Virus record (IMG/VR): IMGVR_UViG_3300023180_000444
Coordinates: 1-22,288 of that record
DNA from: a virus
Strand: one strand, 5' to 3'
DNA length: 22,288 nt
The translations under genes and the position numbers were made by a program. The notes below the pieces were generated by a model, which was given only the letters and a program-made list of their open reading frames with translations, was not told where the DNA came from and did not search any database. Shown here piece after piece: positions 14,361-22,090 of the stretch (position 1 is its first letter; every line of letters begins with the position of its first letter).

Positions 14361-16982
14361 TTAAACAACAAATGCGTCTTGACTTAATCCGCCAGTTACA
14401 TTAATATGTTGCTGTTGTAGTTTATTATTCATTCTTGCCAAAGCTACTAATTCTTGTATGCTACTATTTAATTCTAGAATAGGATCTTTCTCTACATTTG
14501 TGGCTGCTGCCATTTGGGCTTCTTCTGTCATTGGAACACCAGTTGCCAATTCTTCTTCAGTTTTGGCAGCGTCTGGAAGCGTATTGGACGCAGTGGTTAT
14601 ATTACCTTGGCTGTAACCTCCTCCGCCGTTAACTTCTGCTACTTTGGTTTGGAAATCCTGTACTTCTTGTTCTGTTACTGTTCCGTCAGCAATCATTTGC
14701 TGAGAAGCCTGTTGTCTAGCAGCCATGAGCTGTTGTTGTATTTGGGCTAGTTCTTGTTTTTCATCTTCTGCTGACCAACCAACCGAAGAAAAACTATTAT
14801 CTGCAATTGCCTGTTGTAGTTTCTCTGCTTTGGCTTCTAGATCTCTAATAGTATCAGGACCTGAAAGTTTTTCTCCAATTACTTCACCTACAGCATCACC
14901 AGCTTTTGAGCCGGCCCACCAACCAATTGCACCACCTATGAGACCGCCAATCGCTGTTCCAACAATTGGAACAGCAGAACCAATTGCGGCTCCTGCCATT
15001 GCGCCAGTTGCCATACCGGTTAATCCGCCGGTAGTGCTTGTTACTGCTTTTGTTTTTTCGACAGTAGCTTGATTTTGAGTTATTTCACCCGATGCTAGTT
15101 TTTCATCAGCATCACTGTATCTCGAATATCCGTCATATAAAGACATACCTACTGCTACTGGTGCTGCTGCTTTTCCGGCAACTCTTAATAGTTTTCCACC
15201 CCAAGATGATAGTTTGCCCATCATTCCAGGCTTTGCGCCTGATGGTGTCTTTTGGTTGGTCCAAGCACCGTTGCCGCCTGGTCCTCCTCTATTCGAACCT
15301 GTAAATGCGCCTAGGCCGCTTTTTGCCAAAGTTAAGGCAGTCATTAAAGCGCCTAGTGCTGTAGTTACTCCACCTATAGCAGCTATAGCTAGTCCCATTT
15401 CAGTAGCATATTCGCCTGCCTTTTGCTGCATAGGAAGTGAAAACTCTTTTGCAGCCTTCATTACTAGATCAAATGCATCATTGACTGGAGTAATATCAAT
15501 CTTATTCAACTCAGATGTCATAAATGCAGCAGCTTCGTTGAATTTGTTTCTTACTGCTTCTACTGTCGCTGCATCTACAAATTCAGTGCCAGCGGTGCCT
15601 GCGGCGATATTATCTTTGATTGTTTTAAGATTAGTTTCAAGCTCGGAGTAGATTTGACCAATTGATTTTTCTCGTTCAGCAACATCATAAACACCTGTAA
15701 CCAAATCATTAAATTCAGGAACAAACTTACCTAGTGTTTTAAATAGTGGACTGTCTGCAACTGCTTTGGCTTCGTTTTGATATACTTCATTAAACTTAAA
15801 CACTTGATCTTTGGTAAGTGTTCCTGTTGCTGACATCTGTTGATGCAACTGTTGAGCACTCATTCCTGATTTCTGTAGGAAAGCCATAGCCTTCATACCT
15901 TCTTCAGAAGTTGCAGTACCTGTTGCTAGAATTTCTTTAAGACCTTGTTGGTGCTGTTTTGGAATGGTCTGCATCAACAGTTCTAGCTGTTTCTGACCAT
16001 CAGCATCTAGGCTTCTCAACATCGTACGATATTGAGCATCTGCCATTCTTGCGTCTTGTTCTGCTTGAAGTGCTTCTTTGGTTTTACCTGTTAACTTAGA
16101 TACAGCATCTAAGTTCTTTAAGTATTCGTATGTGCCTGCACGTAGTTGTGCATCTGTTTGTCCTTGTAGTCTACCACCTTTAGCAAGTAGTTGTGAGTAT
16201 TTTAAGAAACCTTCGTTGATCTGCTGTGTTCCATAACCTAATCTGTTTAGATCCTCAAACGCAGAAGTCTTTCTAAATTCTTTACCAAATTCCTGTAATC
16301 GTTTAGCACCAGCATCTGTGCTGCCGCCCAAGAACATTAATGCTTCGCCGTTGCCCTTCATTATTCCTGTGAGCTCACTCATTTGTAAGCCCATAGATCC
16401 AGCAGCCTGGACAACTCCATTCATGTTGCCGCCGAAGTTAGCACCAACTTGTGCAGCTTCTTGGAATGCTGTTCTTGTTTTATCTAATGAAGCAAGTGTA
16501 GGACCAAATGCCGCAGCAACTACTTGTAGTCCTTTTCCAATACCAGGGATTTGCGCTCCGACTGTATCTAGTGCAGTTCCGGCACCGGCTAGCGAACCAT
16601 CTAAACCTGCTAAGGTGCTGTTAACAGTAGAAATACGTTTAACAACATTGATAGCACCGTCGGCTAGACCACCTAATACGCCAATGGTCTTTGTAATAGC
16701 GCCTGCAAAACCGCCATTCAAATTCTTGGCAGTTTTACTAGCTGCGGAACCTAAATTAGCTACATCTGCACCAGATCTTTTGGTTGTTTTACCAAATTGT
16801 TGATTTGATTTAGTAGCAGCAATTGAAGCAGCGCCTAGACCGGTCACTGCTGCCGCAGTAGCTGGATCTATACCGCCTTGTTTCGCTGATAAAGCCGATA
16901 AAATCTTTTGCAGCGTAATTTCAGTCGCGGCATTATTAAGCAGAATCTCTTGATCGCCCAGTTGTCCTGTTACTTCAGCCAT
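14361..16982 (-). CDS. Tape-measure-like tail protein
   Basis: The protein has 873 residues. The N-terminal 180 residues are Ala/Gly/Thr-rich, followed by long charged helices. There are two hydrophobic stretches, about residues 525-560 (MGLAIAAIGGVTTALGALM) and about 650-700 (Gly-zipper-like, with AIGSAVPIVGTAIGGLIG and WWAG). The C-terminus is Gln-rich and helical. This is the usual make-up of tape-measure proteins, which set tail length and later interact with the host membrane. In T4 that role belongs to gp29; this could be its functional counterpart, but no gp29 signature was recognised. The SD is weak (GGGA). A late promoter lies 62 bases upstream and gp20 follows directly. Confidence 0.65.
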   Translation of the reverse strand: MAEVTGQLGDQEILLNNAATEITLQKILSALSAKQGGIDPATAAAVTGLGAASIAATKSNQQFGKTTKRSGADVANLGSAASKTAKNLNGGFAGAITKTIGVLGGLADGAINVVKRISTVNSTLAGLDGSLAGAGTALDTVGAQIPGIGKGLQVVAAAFGPTLASLDKTRTAFQEAAQVGANFGGNMNGVVQAAGSMGLQMSELTGIMKGNGEALMFLGGSTDAGAKRLQEFGKEFRKTSAFEDLNRLGYGTQQINEGFLKYSQLLAKGGRLQGQTDAQLRAGTYEYLKNLDAVSKLTGKTKEALQAEQDARMADAQYRTMLRSLDADGQKQLELLMQTIPKQHQQGLKEILATGTATSEEGMKAMAFLQKSGMSAQQLHQQMSATGTLTKDQVFKFNEVYQNEAKAVADSPLFKTLGKFVPEFNDLVTGVYDVAEREKSIGQIYSELETNLKTIKDNIAAGTAGTEFVDAATVEAVRNKFNEAAAFMTSELNKIDITPVNDAFDLVMKAAKEFSLPMQQKAGEYATEMGLAIAAIGGVTTALGALMTALTLAKSGLGAFTGSNRGGPGGNGAWTNQKTPSGAKPGMMGKLSSWGGKLLRVAGKAAAPVAVGMSLYDGYSRYSDADEKLASGEITQNQATVEKTKAVTSTTGGLTGMATGAMAGAAIGSAVPIVGTAIGGLIGGAIGWWAGSKAGDAVGEVIGEKLSGPDTIRDLEAKAEKLQQAIADNSFSSVGWSAEDEKQELAQIQQQLMAARQQASQQMIADGTVTEQEVQDFQTKVAEVNGGGGYSQGNITTASNTLPDAAKTEEELATGVPMTEEAQMAAATNVEKDPILELNSSIQELVALARMNNKLQQQHINVTGGLSQDAFVV

Positions 16983-17010
16983 TTATTTTAAATCCCAGAA
17001 ATATACGCAC

Positions 17011-17017
17011 ATAAATA
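17011..17017 (+). promoter_or_regulatory. Late promoter core (ATAAATA) for gp26
   Basis: CATAAATACTC on the plus strand, 45 bases before the gp26 ATG, is the same late core found before the minus-strand operons. It lies downstream of the opposing minus-strand promoter at 17044-17050, so the two divergent transcripts would overlap briefly. Confidence 0.6.
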
Positions 17018-17043
17018 CTCATAGCAATTGCTTTTATAATTAT

Positions 17044-17050
17044 TATTTAT
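17044..17050 (-). promoter_or_regulatory. Late promoter core (ATAAATA) for tape measure and portal
   Basis: The minus strand reads CGATAAATAATAA, 62 bases upstream of the tape-measure ATG. It would drive tape measure, gp20 and the 79-residue gene. It lies on the gp26 side of the plus-strand promoter, so the pair is arranged back-to-back with overlap. Confidence 0.55.
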
Positions 17051-17061
17051 CGGAGATAAAA

Positions 17062-17967
17062 ATGGAAGAAAATTTGGAACTACCAAAGGTTGAAATAGCT
17101 GGAAACACACAGCCTATGGCAAATACTCAGCCTAAAGCTAGTCCGCTTTCCAATTATTATAGACAGCCTAAGATTTATGTTTCATTGCCTAGCAACGGTG
17201 AATTCTATCCAGAAGGTAGTCTTGATAAAAGTGAAGATGGAAAATATGCTGTGTATTCAATGACAGCAAAAGACGAATTAATGCTAAAGACGCCAGACGC
17301 ATTAATGAATGGACAATCAACTGTTGATGTTATTCAAAGTTGTATTCCTGCAATTAAAAATGCATGGAATTTACCATCACTCGATCTTGATGCTTGTCTT
17401 GTTGCTATTAGAGTAGCAACATATGGCGAAAAGATGGATATTGATACTAATTGTCCAAAATGTAACGAAGAACTACGTTTTGAAAAAGATCTAGCAGACT
17501 GGTTAGGAACAGTAGCCAACTATCGCTATCCAACAGTTATTCAACACGGTGAATTGGTTTTTCATATTGAACCACTGAGTTACAGACAAGTAACAAAAGC
17601 GGGACTAATGAAAATAGAACAAGAAAAGATCTGGAATATTGTAAACAGTACAGAACTTACTGATGAAGAAAAGTTAGATCAATTCGGAGTATCGTTTACA
17701 AAGTTAACAAAATTTACAGTAGATGGTATTGTAAAATTGGTTAGAAAAATTGATACACCACATGGATCTGAAGAGAATAGAGATGAAATTGAAAAATTTA
17801 TTACTCAAGGTCCAAAAGAAATGTTTGATGCACTTAATGAAAAATTAACTTCGGTGAAAGATGATCTTGCACTGACGTTAAAAGGCGCAAAGTGTTCAAA
17901 TTGTGAAAACGTATTTGACGTTGGTATCACAATGGATCAAGCGGATTTTTTCGTCGCAAGATCTTAA
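17062..17967 (+). CDS. gp26: Baseplate hub / tail assembly protein gp26-like
   Basis: The protein has 301 residues. The central part resembles gp26-type baseplate proteins of T4-like marine phages: YVSLPSNGEFYPEG, TAKDELMLKTPDALMNGQS, VDVIQSCIPAIKNAW and IRVATYGEKMDIDTNCPKC. Two Cys pairs, C131-x2-C134 and C278-x2-C281, could form a zinc ribbon. GGAG lies 7 bases before the ATG. It is the only plus-strand transcription unit here, divergent from the tape-measure gene. In T4, gp26 acts in assembly of the baseplate hub. Near its end a T_TTT_TTC heptamer (17946-17952) and a downstream inverted repeat could shift ribosomes into the -1 frame, giving a fusion with the next ORF. Confidence 0.85.
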   Translation: MEENLELPKVEIAGNTQPMANTQPKASPLSNYYRQPKIYVSLPSNGEFYPEGSLDKSEDGKYAVYSMTAKDELMLKTPDALMNGQSTVDVIQSCIPAIKNAWNLPSLDLDACLVAIRVATYGEKMDIDTNCPKCNEELRFEKDLADWLGTVANYRYPTVIQHGELVFHIEPLSYRQVTKAGLMKIEQEKIWNIVNSTELTDEEKLDQFGVSFTKLTKFTVDGIVKLVRKIDTPHGSEENRDEIEKFITQGPKEMFDALNEKLTSVKDDLALTLKGAKCSNCENVFDVGITMDQADFFVARS

Positions 17968-17991
17968 CCAAACCTTTGCCGGAGATCTTGC
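17946..17991 (+). promoter_or_regulatory. Candidate programmed -1 ribosomal frameshift signal
   Basis: The slippery heptamer T_TTT_TTC (17946-17952) is in the correct phase with gp26 codons F296 and F297. A perfect 9-bp stem, GCAAGATCT (17956-17964) with AGATCTTGC (17983-17991), begins 3 bases later with an 18-base loop. TTGCC in the loop (17976-17980) can pair with GGCAA at 18017-18021, which would give an H-type pseudoknot. After slippage the -1 frame is open from 17952 to 18176, adding 75 residues to give a fusion of about 372 residues. Confidence 0.6.
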
Positions 17992-18179
17992 AAGAAGTCA
18001 AGAAGATAGACAAACAGGCAAGGGACATGAAAAAAGACCTACTTCGTATCTGTTGGTACATGAGAGGTATGTCTTATACTGATGCTGTGATGTTGGGTCA
18101 CGAAGAACGTGAACTTATCGGTGAGTTAATTAAAGATAATCTTGAAACAACTAAAAGAACCGGGCTGCCTTTCTTCTAG
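17976..18179 (+). CDS. Small helical protein after gp26, probably made as a -1 frameshift extension
   Basis: The ORF has 67 codons from a TTG. Its frame is open upstream to 17919, overlapping the gp26 end in exactly the -1 frame. The TTG has no SD and falls in the loop of a hairpin. An internal ATG at 18027 with AAGGG only 2 bases away would give 50 residues. The conserved-looking part is LLRICWYMRGMSYTDAVML, then a helix ending TGLPFF, similar to short ORFs after gp26 in related phages as I remember them; it occupies the position of T4 gene 51. It could be expressed as a gp26 fusion by frameshifting, or independently from TTG or ATG. Its TAG shares CTAG with the stop of the convergent gene. 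Confidence 0.7.
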   Translation: MPEILQEVKKIDKQARDMKKDLLRICWYMRGMSYTDAVMLGHEERELIGELIKDNLETTKRTGLPFF

Positions 18180-18184
18180 GCAGC
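18164..18184. other. Hairpin over two convergent stop codons
   Basis: GCTGCC (18164-18169) and GGCAGC (18179-18184) form a 6-bp stem around a 9-base loop. The loop edge holds CTAG (18176-18179), which supplies the TAG stop on both strands. There is no clean T-run after either arm, so terminator function is uncertain. Confidence 0.4.
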
Positions 18185-20935
18185 TAACAATTTCTTAGCA
18201 CTTTCAATTCCTTCAGGTCCTAGTTTTTTAATTTGATCAGCAATCTTTTGTAAATCTACAGCGCCAACAGCAGCACCTGCGGCAGCGGTTGCTGCATTCG
18301 ATCCACCTTGCTGTGCATTATCTGGTGCGCCTACTGGATTACCTGTTGCGGCTATATTTTTTTCTGCTGATTGATCTGGGCTTCCTGATCGTGTACTAGG
18401 AACAGGTTTGCCGTCAGGTGTAGTCATGTTTGCTACCTGAGCAGGGAAATTACCACCTGGTCCATCTGGATCAACTTCTACATATTTGTCAGCATCGTAT
18501 TTTCCAATACTGCCTGATGTAGTTGTTGCAGGAATTTCTTTTCCTTTTCGTGTTTTAACAACAACTTTAGTTCCTGGTTTAACTGCTGGGTTTGGATTTC
18601 CTTCTGCACCTGCTGTTGCTTTTTCAGGATCAGCAACATTGTCATCTTGATTAGCTGCTGCATCTGTTCCGGTTGCTGTGTTATCCTGTGCAGGTTCATC
18701 TGCACCTGGTACTGCGGCATCGCCGCCTGCATCACCTGCGGTAGCATCTGTTGGAGCACCTGCTGTGGTATCTGTTTTTTCAGCATCTGAGTCAGCGTCA
18801 GCATCTGGTGCGTCTACTTTAGGTGGTTCAATTTTCATTGAGTCGTATGTGCCTTTGATAACATCGTCATTAACACCTAGACTTTTAATTACATCATAAA
18901 CTTCATCTGAATCTGTAGGCGATCCTGCTTTTTTCCAAGCAGACAATAGTTTTTCTGCTGTTACTTTATTTGTAAGTTGCTTGCCTGCACCTTTCAACGC
19001 ACCGCCTACTGCTGCTGCACCTTTGGCTACTCCTCTGCCTAAACCCTGTAATGCACCTTTAACTCCGCCTGTGAGTTCGTCTAGTTGTTGATGTCTTACA
19101 GCATCAAATACACTTTCATACATTAATTTGTTTTCAAGCATATGATCATTTACTGTTGCAATCTTGTTGAACAACAAGTAGACCTGTCCTTCAGAAAGTT
19201 TACGTCCTGTGTAAACACGGCTTGCCATTTGAGGTTCACCTGCTTTTGCAGGTGCTTCTCCAGCACCAACGACCTTTTTATCTTGCATTGCTGCACTCAT
19301 TGCAACTGCTGTTGCTGCTGCACCGATTGATTTAGCAAGGTCCTGTTTGAATGTATCAACTACTACACTAATGCCCGCTTTGGAATCAGCAGACACTCCA
19401 GTGTATTCATTCATAAACTGAAATAATTTTTCAGTGTCTTCGTCTGATAAGTTTGCTTTATCGATGGCATCCCATACTGGATGAGTTGGTTGAGTAGTGA
19501 CTTCTTGTACTGCAAATACTGGATCACCATTAGCATCAACACCTTCAACTGTAACTGAACTTGTAAACGAAATTGGCGGTTCAATGCCTCCTACGCTTGT
19601 GCTAACTGTTGATTTAAATTGATCGCCTACTTTTATTTCTGCACCATCTGGTAGTGTTGTTGTTCCTAGTTCAGGAGCGTCACCTGTCCAGGCCGAAGCA
19701 CTTGAAGTATTTGCTGAAATGTTTTGCCCCATAAATTGTGCATCAGCCATTCCTTTTTCCATCTGGAACATCTTTTGCAACTGGTCAGAATCAATACCTT
19801 TTGATTCTGCCCACTCTTTTACTTCTGGGGAAATATCTGGTTCTGTGTCAAAGTTAATTCCTGCTTTTTTAAGTTGATCTGCACTTACAGGTTCTGCTTT
19901 AACCGTTTCAACCGTTGAAGCATCTGTAGCACCACCGTCGGGCGTGCCTGCATCTTGATCACCGTAATCACCATCATCGCCTGGTAATTCTGTTTTGTCA
20001 ACTCCAACGTCAGTTGTAGTTGTTGTGTCTCTTGCTAGATCCGAACCTTCAAGGCCAGCGTGATCTGCTAGTGCATCTCTACCGCCTAGATCATTAATTT
20101 TTGCACTTATTTCTTCAAATTCTGCTTGGAATACTTCTAGTTCTTCACCTGAAACATTTTTAAGTGCTGTTTCTAGTGCATTCTGTGTTTTAAGTAGATC
20201 TTCTGCTGCTTCAGGTGCAAGGTTTTCAATGCTCGTGGCTTTCATTCCTTCCAACGCACCTACATCAATTGACTGTCCGTCACTGGCAATAAGTGTTTGT
20301 GCAACATCTGGATCAACTAGATCACCAATCAGTTCAATACCACCACCAGCAAGAGCACCAACTGCACCTGTTGTTGCTGACTTACCAATTGCTGTAGAAA
20401 GGTCCTTGCCTTGTAGAATATCTTTTGTAGCACGACCAAGGAAACCACCTACTAAACCGCCTAGTGGTCCTGCTGCTAGTGCGGCCGCTGCTGTTAGAAT
20501 TGCAACCGCAACACTTGCTTTGCCTGGATTTGCTTTTGCCCAGTCGCTGACTACTTTTACGGCACTTACTACTTTTGAATCCTTTTCGCCAATTTTTGCT
20601 TTTAATTCTTTAAACTTGGCATCCATATTTTGAACTGGACCTGCACTCTTAATTGCAGCACCTAGTTTGTCAATTTCTGCTTTAATTGCACCTGCTGTAT
20701 TCTTAACAGCATCTGTGCCTTTACCTATTGCTGTTCTATTTCCGCCTGCGGCAGTTGCACCTTGTTCAACACTAGTAAATACCTGTTTGATTTGATCTGG
20801 AGATAGCATTGCTTCTAGAACAATACGTTCAACGTTGCTTACAAAAGGATCAATTACCTTTTGTTCTAGCAATAGCATATCAGGATCATTCCATCCTTCT
20901 GTAATATATCTTTTTTGTATCTGTGATAATCTCAT
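18176..20935 (-). CDS. Large modular virion-associated-like protein, unknown function
   Basis: The protein has 919 residues. The N-terminus (about 1-70) is helical and includes LSPDQIKQVFTSVEQGAT. A hydrophobic Ala/Gly-rich stretch at about 140-165 could insert in a membrane. An acidic Asp/Gly/Thr-rich linker follows at about 300-350. A module near residue 577 (RKLSEGQVYLLFNKI) precedes a Gly/Lys/Ala amphipathic stretch, then AWKKAGSPTDSDEVYDVIKS (about 663). The C-terminus has a long Asp/Ala/Thr linker, APDNAQQGG and a short helix. Its ATG is one base after the upstream stop (TAACATG). I recall similar modules in T4-like marine phage proteins of unknown role. An internal or ejected virion protein is one possibility. 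Confidence 0.6.
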   Translation of the reverse strand: MRLSQIQKRYITEGWNDPDMLLLEQKVIDPFVSNVERIVLEAMLSPDQIKQVFTSVEQGATAAGGNRTAIGKGTDAVKNTAGAIKAEIDKLGAAIKSAGPVQNMDAKFKELKAKIGEKDSKVVSAVKVVSDWAKANPGKASVAVAILTAAAALAAGPLGGLVGGFLGRATKDILQGKDLSTAIGKSATTGAVGALAGGGIELIGDLVDPDVAQTLIASDGQSIDVGALEGMKATSIENLAPEAAEDLLKTQNALETALKNVSGEELEVFQAEFEEISAKINDLGGRDALADHAGLEGSDLARDTTTTTDVGVDKTELPGDDGDYGDQDAGTPDGGATDASTVETVKAEPVSADQLKKAGINFDTEPDISPEVKEWAESKGIDSDQLQKMFQMEKGMADAQFMGQNISANTSSASAWTGDAPELGTTTLPDGAEIKVGDQFKSTVSTSVGGIEPPISFTSSVTVEGVDANGDPVFAVQEVTTQPTHPVWDAIDKANLSDEDTEKLFQFMNEYTGVSADSKAGISVVVDTFKQDLAKSIGAAATAVAMSAAMQDKKVVGAGEAPAKAGEPQMASRVYTGRKLSEGQVYLLFNKIATVNDHMLENKLMYESVFDAVRHQQLDELTGGVKGALQGLGRGVAKGAAAVGGALKGAGKQLTNKVTAEKLLSAWKKAGSPTDSDEVYDVIKSLGVNDDVIKGTYDSMKIEPPKVDAPDADADSDAEKTDTTAGAPTDATAGDAGGDAAVPGADEPAQDNTATGTDAAANQDDNVADPEKATAGAEGNPNPAVKPGTKVVVKTRKGKEIPATTTSGSIGKYDADKYVEVDPDGPGGNFPAQVANMTTPDGKPVPSTRSGSPDQSAEKNIAATGNPVGAPDNAQQGGSNAATAAAGAAVGAVDLQKIADQIKKLGPEGIESAKKLLAA
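18301..18328 (-). repeat. 28-base direct repeat, copy 1 (encodes APDNAQQGG)
   Basis: It is identical base for base to 21077-21104 and lies near the 3' end of the 919-residue gene. Both copies encode the same peptide in the same frame, about 40-50 residues before the protein's end. Confidence 0.85.
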
Positions 20936-20936
20936 G

Positions 20937-21872
20937 TTATAGCATCTTCAATAGTTGTTGTTTGTCTCTACCTGGCAGTGCTTCAAGTTGTTTTCTAAGT
21001 TCTGGTGGTAATGCTGCACCTGGTTCAGCAAATGCTCTACCTACTGCTGAGCCTGCTGCCTGAGCTGCACCTTTGAATCCACCTTGCTGTGCATTATCTG
21101 GTGCAACACCTGTGCCGTCATCAGTGCCACCACCTTCATCACGTTCAATGCCCTGTTGAACTGCTGCCATAAAAATTCTATCTAGTTGTCCGCCGGACAG
21201 TACTGCGTTGGCATCTTCAAAAATCCAAGTTGCTTCACTCCAATCAATTGATTGATTTACCACTTGTTTGTTTGCTGGTTGTGCTACTTTTTTATTTTTA
21301 GCACCTTTGATAGCAATGTTTGAATTATCTGTTGCAGTATTCTGCGCATCAGGTTGAGGTTTTTGCTGTGCTTGTGCATTACCTTGCGCATTTGGATCTG
21401 CTGCGGGTTGCTGTTGTGCTTTTGCCGCTGCTACACCTGCTTGAGCTCCTGCTACAGCACCTTTTGCAACATTGCTAACACCTTTTGCCACAGCACCTAC
21501 GCCCTTAGCAACACCTTTGCCAACTGCGGCAACGCCTTTTGCCGCGCCAGCGGCTGCGGTTCCGACCGCGGCGCCCATTTTTTGACCGGTAGTAACCTTG
21601 GTCATTTCTTGTTCTGCTGCGCCTGTGGGATATCTTTCTTGTTTTAGGAAATTTATAACTACTTGTGGAGTAGGCTCTTTGCCAATTTTACCGAGATATG
21701 TGTCAAACTTCTTCTTAAGCCAGTTGGCTTCTGCACCAGCATCAAGTTTTCCCTGTGCTTTTCTACCTGTAGCACCCGGAACAAATGTTTTCATCTTAGT
21801 TCCTAGACGTGATAGCATTCCTGAAGGTGCTTCGTCTAGATTATGATTTGAAGATATCTCATTAAAACGCAT
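20937..21872 (-). CDS. Ala/Gly/Lys-rich virion-associated-like protein
   Basis: The protein has 311 residues. I choose the ATG at 21872 (AGGA 6 bases upstream) over the TTG two codons earlier. The N-terminal domain includes WLKKKFDTYLGKIGKEPTPQ and a VINFLKQERYP segment, a small helical module. Residues about 97-145 are a repetitive Ala/Gly/Val/Lys stretch (GVAKGVGAVAKGVSNVAKG), cationic and amphipathic. A Gln/Asn/Ala-rich linker follows, then WSEATWIFEDANAVLSGGQL. The C-terminus has APDNAQQGG, an Ala-rich segment and a helix ending QLLKML. The last part parallels the end of the 919-residue neighbour. The two genes are cotranscribed from the late promoter at 21900-21906. Function is unknown; a packaged, DNA- or membrane-interacting protein would fit. 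Confidence 0.65.
   Translation of the reverse strand: MRFNEISSNHNLDEAPSGMLSRLGTKMKTFVPGATGRKAQGKLDAGAEANWLKKKFDTYLGKIGKEPTPQVVINFLKQERYPTGAAEQEMTKVTTGQKMGAAVGTAAAGAAKGVAAVGKGVAKGVGAVAKGVSNVAKGAVAGAQAGVAAAKAQQQPAADPNAQGNAQAQQKPQPDAQNTATDNSNIAIKGAKNKKVAQPANKQVVNQSIDWSEATWIFEDANAVLSGGQLDRIFMAAVQQGIERDEGGGTDDGTGVAPDNAQQGGFKGAAQAAGSAVGRAFAEPGAALPPELRKQLEALPGRDKQQLLKML
21077..21104 (-). repeat. 28-base direct repeat, copy 2 (encodes APDNAQQGG)
   Basis: It is identical to 18301-18328 and lies near the 3' end of the 311-residue gene. The flanking sequence diverges immediately on both sides. Confidence 0.85.
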
Positions 21873-21899
21873 TTTCAATCCTATTAATTTTTATAATGT

Positions 21900-21906
21900 T
21901 ATTTAT
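21900..21906 (-). promoter_or_regulatory. Late promoter core (ATAAATA) for the 311- and 919-residue genes
   Basis: The minus strand reads AAATAAATAAC, 27 bases before the ATG at 21872. It leaves room for a short leader containing the AGGA ribosome binding site. Confidence 0.55.
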
Positions 21907-21923
21907 TTTCGTTTACTCGGAAT

Positions 21924-21943
21924 AAGTGATCTAACGATCACTT
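21924..21943. other. Perfect 8-bp inverted repeat
   Basis: AAGTGATC and GATCACTT pair around TAAC. It lies just upstream of the leftward late promoter. GCGTT/AACGC (21944-21959) and a T-run follow on the plus strand. It could be an operator, or part of a terminator for rightward transcripts. Confidence 0.45.
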
Positions 21944-21981
21944 GCGTTTTCGCTAACGCTCAACGCCTTTTTCCATCTAAC

Positions 21982-21998
21982 AATTGCGAAGCAATTTT
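21982..21998 (+). terminator. Weak terminator-like hairpin
   Basis: AATTGC and GCAATT pair around a GAA triloop; the inner GCGAAGC is an unusually stable mini-hairpin. TTTT follows on the plus strand. No plus-strand gene ends here, so the role is uncertain. Confidence 0.3.
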
Positions 21999-22090
21999 AG
22001 CATCATCTAGATTGTATGGTCACAATTAGCCCGTTGCCGGGCCAAAGTGTGAATTTTGAACATCATCTGAGTTCGCACAGTCACAATAGC
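21993..22090. repeat. Imperfect tandem direct repeat, two copies about 60 bases apart
   Basis: Copy A (21993-22030) and copy B (22052-22090) share AATTTT, then CATCATCT, then 10-11 variable bases, then GTCACAAT(T)AGC. Between them a GCCCG/CGGGC hairpin (22029-22042) lies inside a wider TCACA/TGTGA pairing. The repeats are non-coding. Confidence 0.6.

Noticed and set aside
17951-18075. Third reading frame over the gp26 end (QTFAGDLARSQEDRQ)
   Set aside because: It looks mildly protein-like but stops after about 40 codons and has no start. The -1 frame carries the longer ORF with conserved-looking helices.
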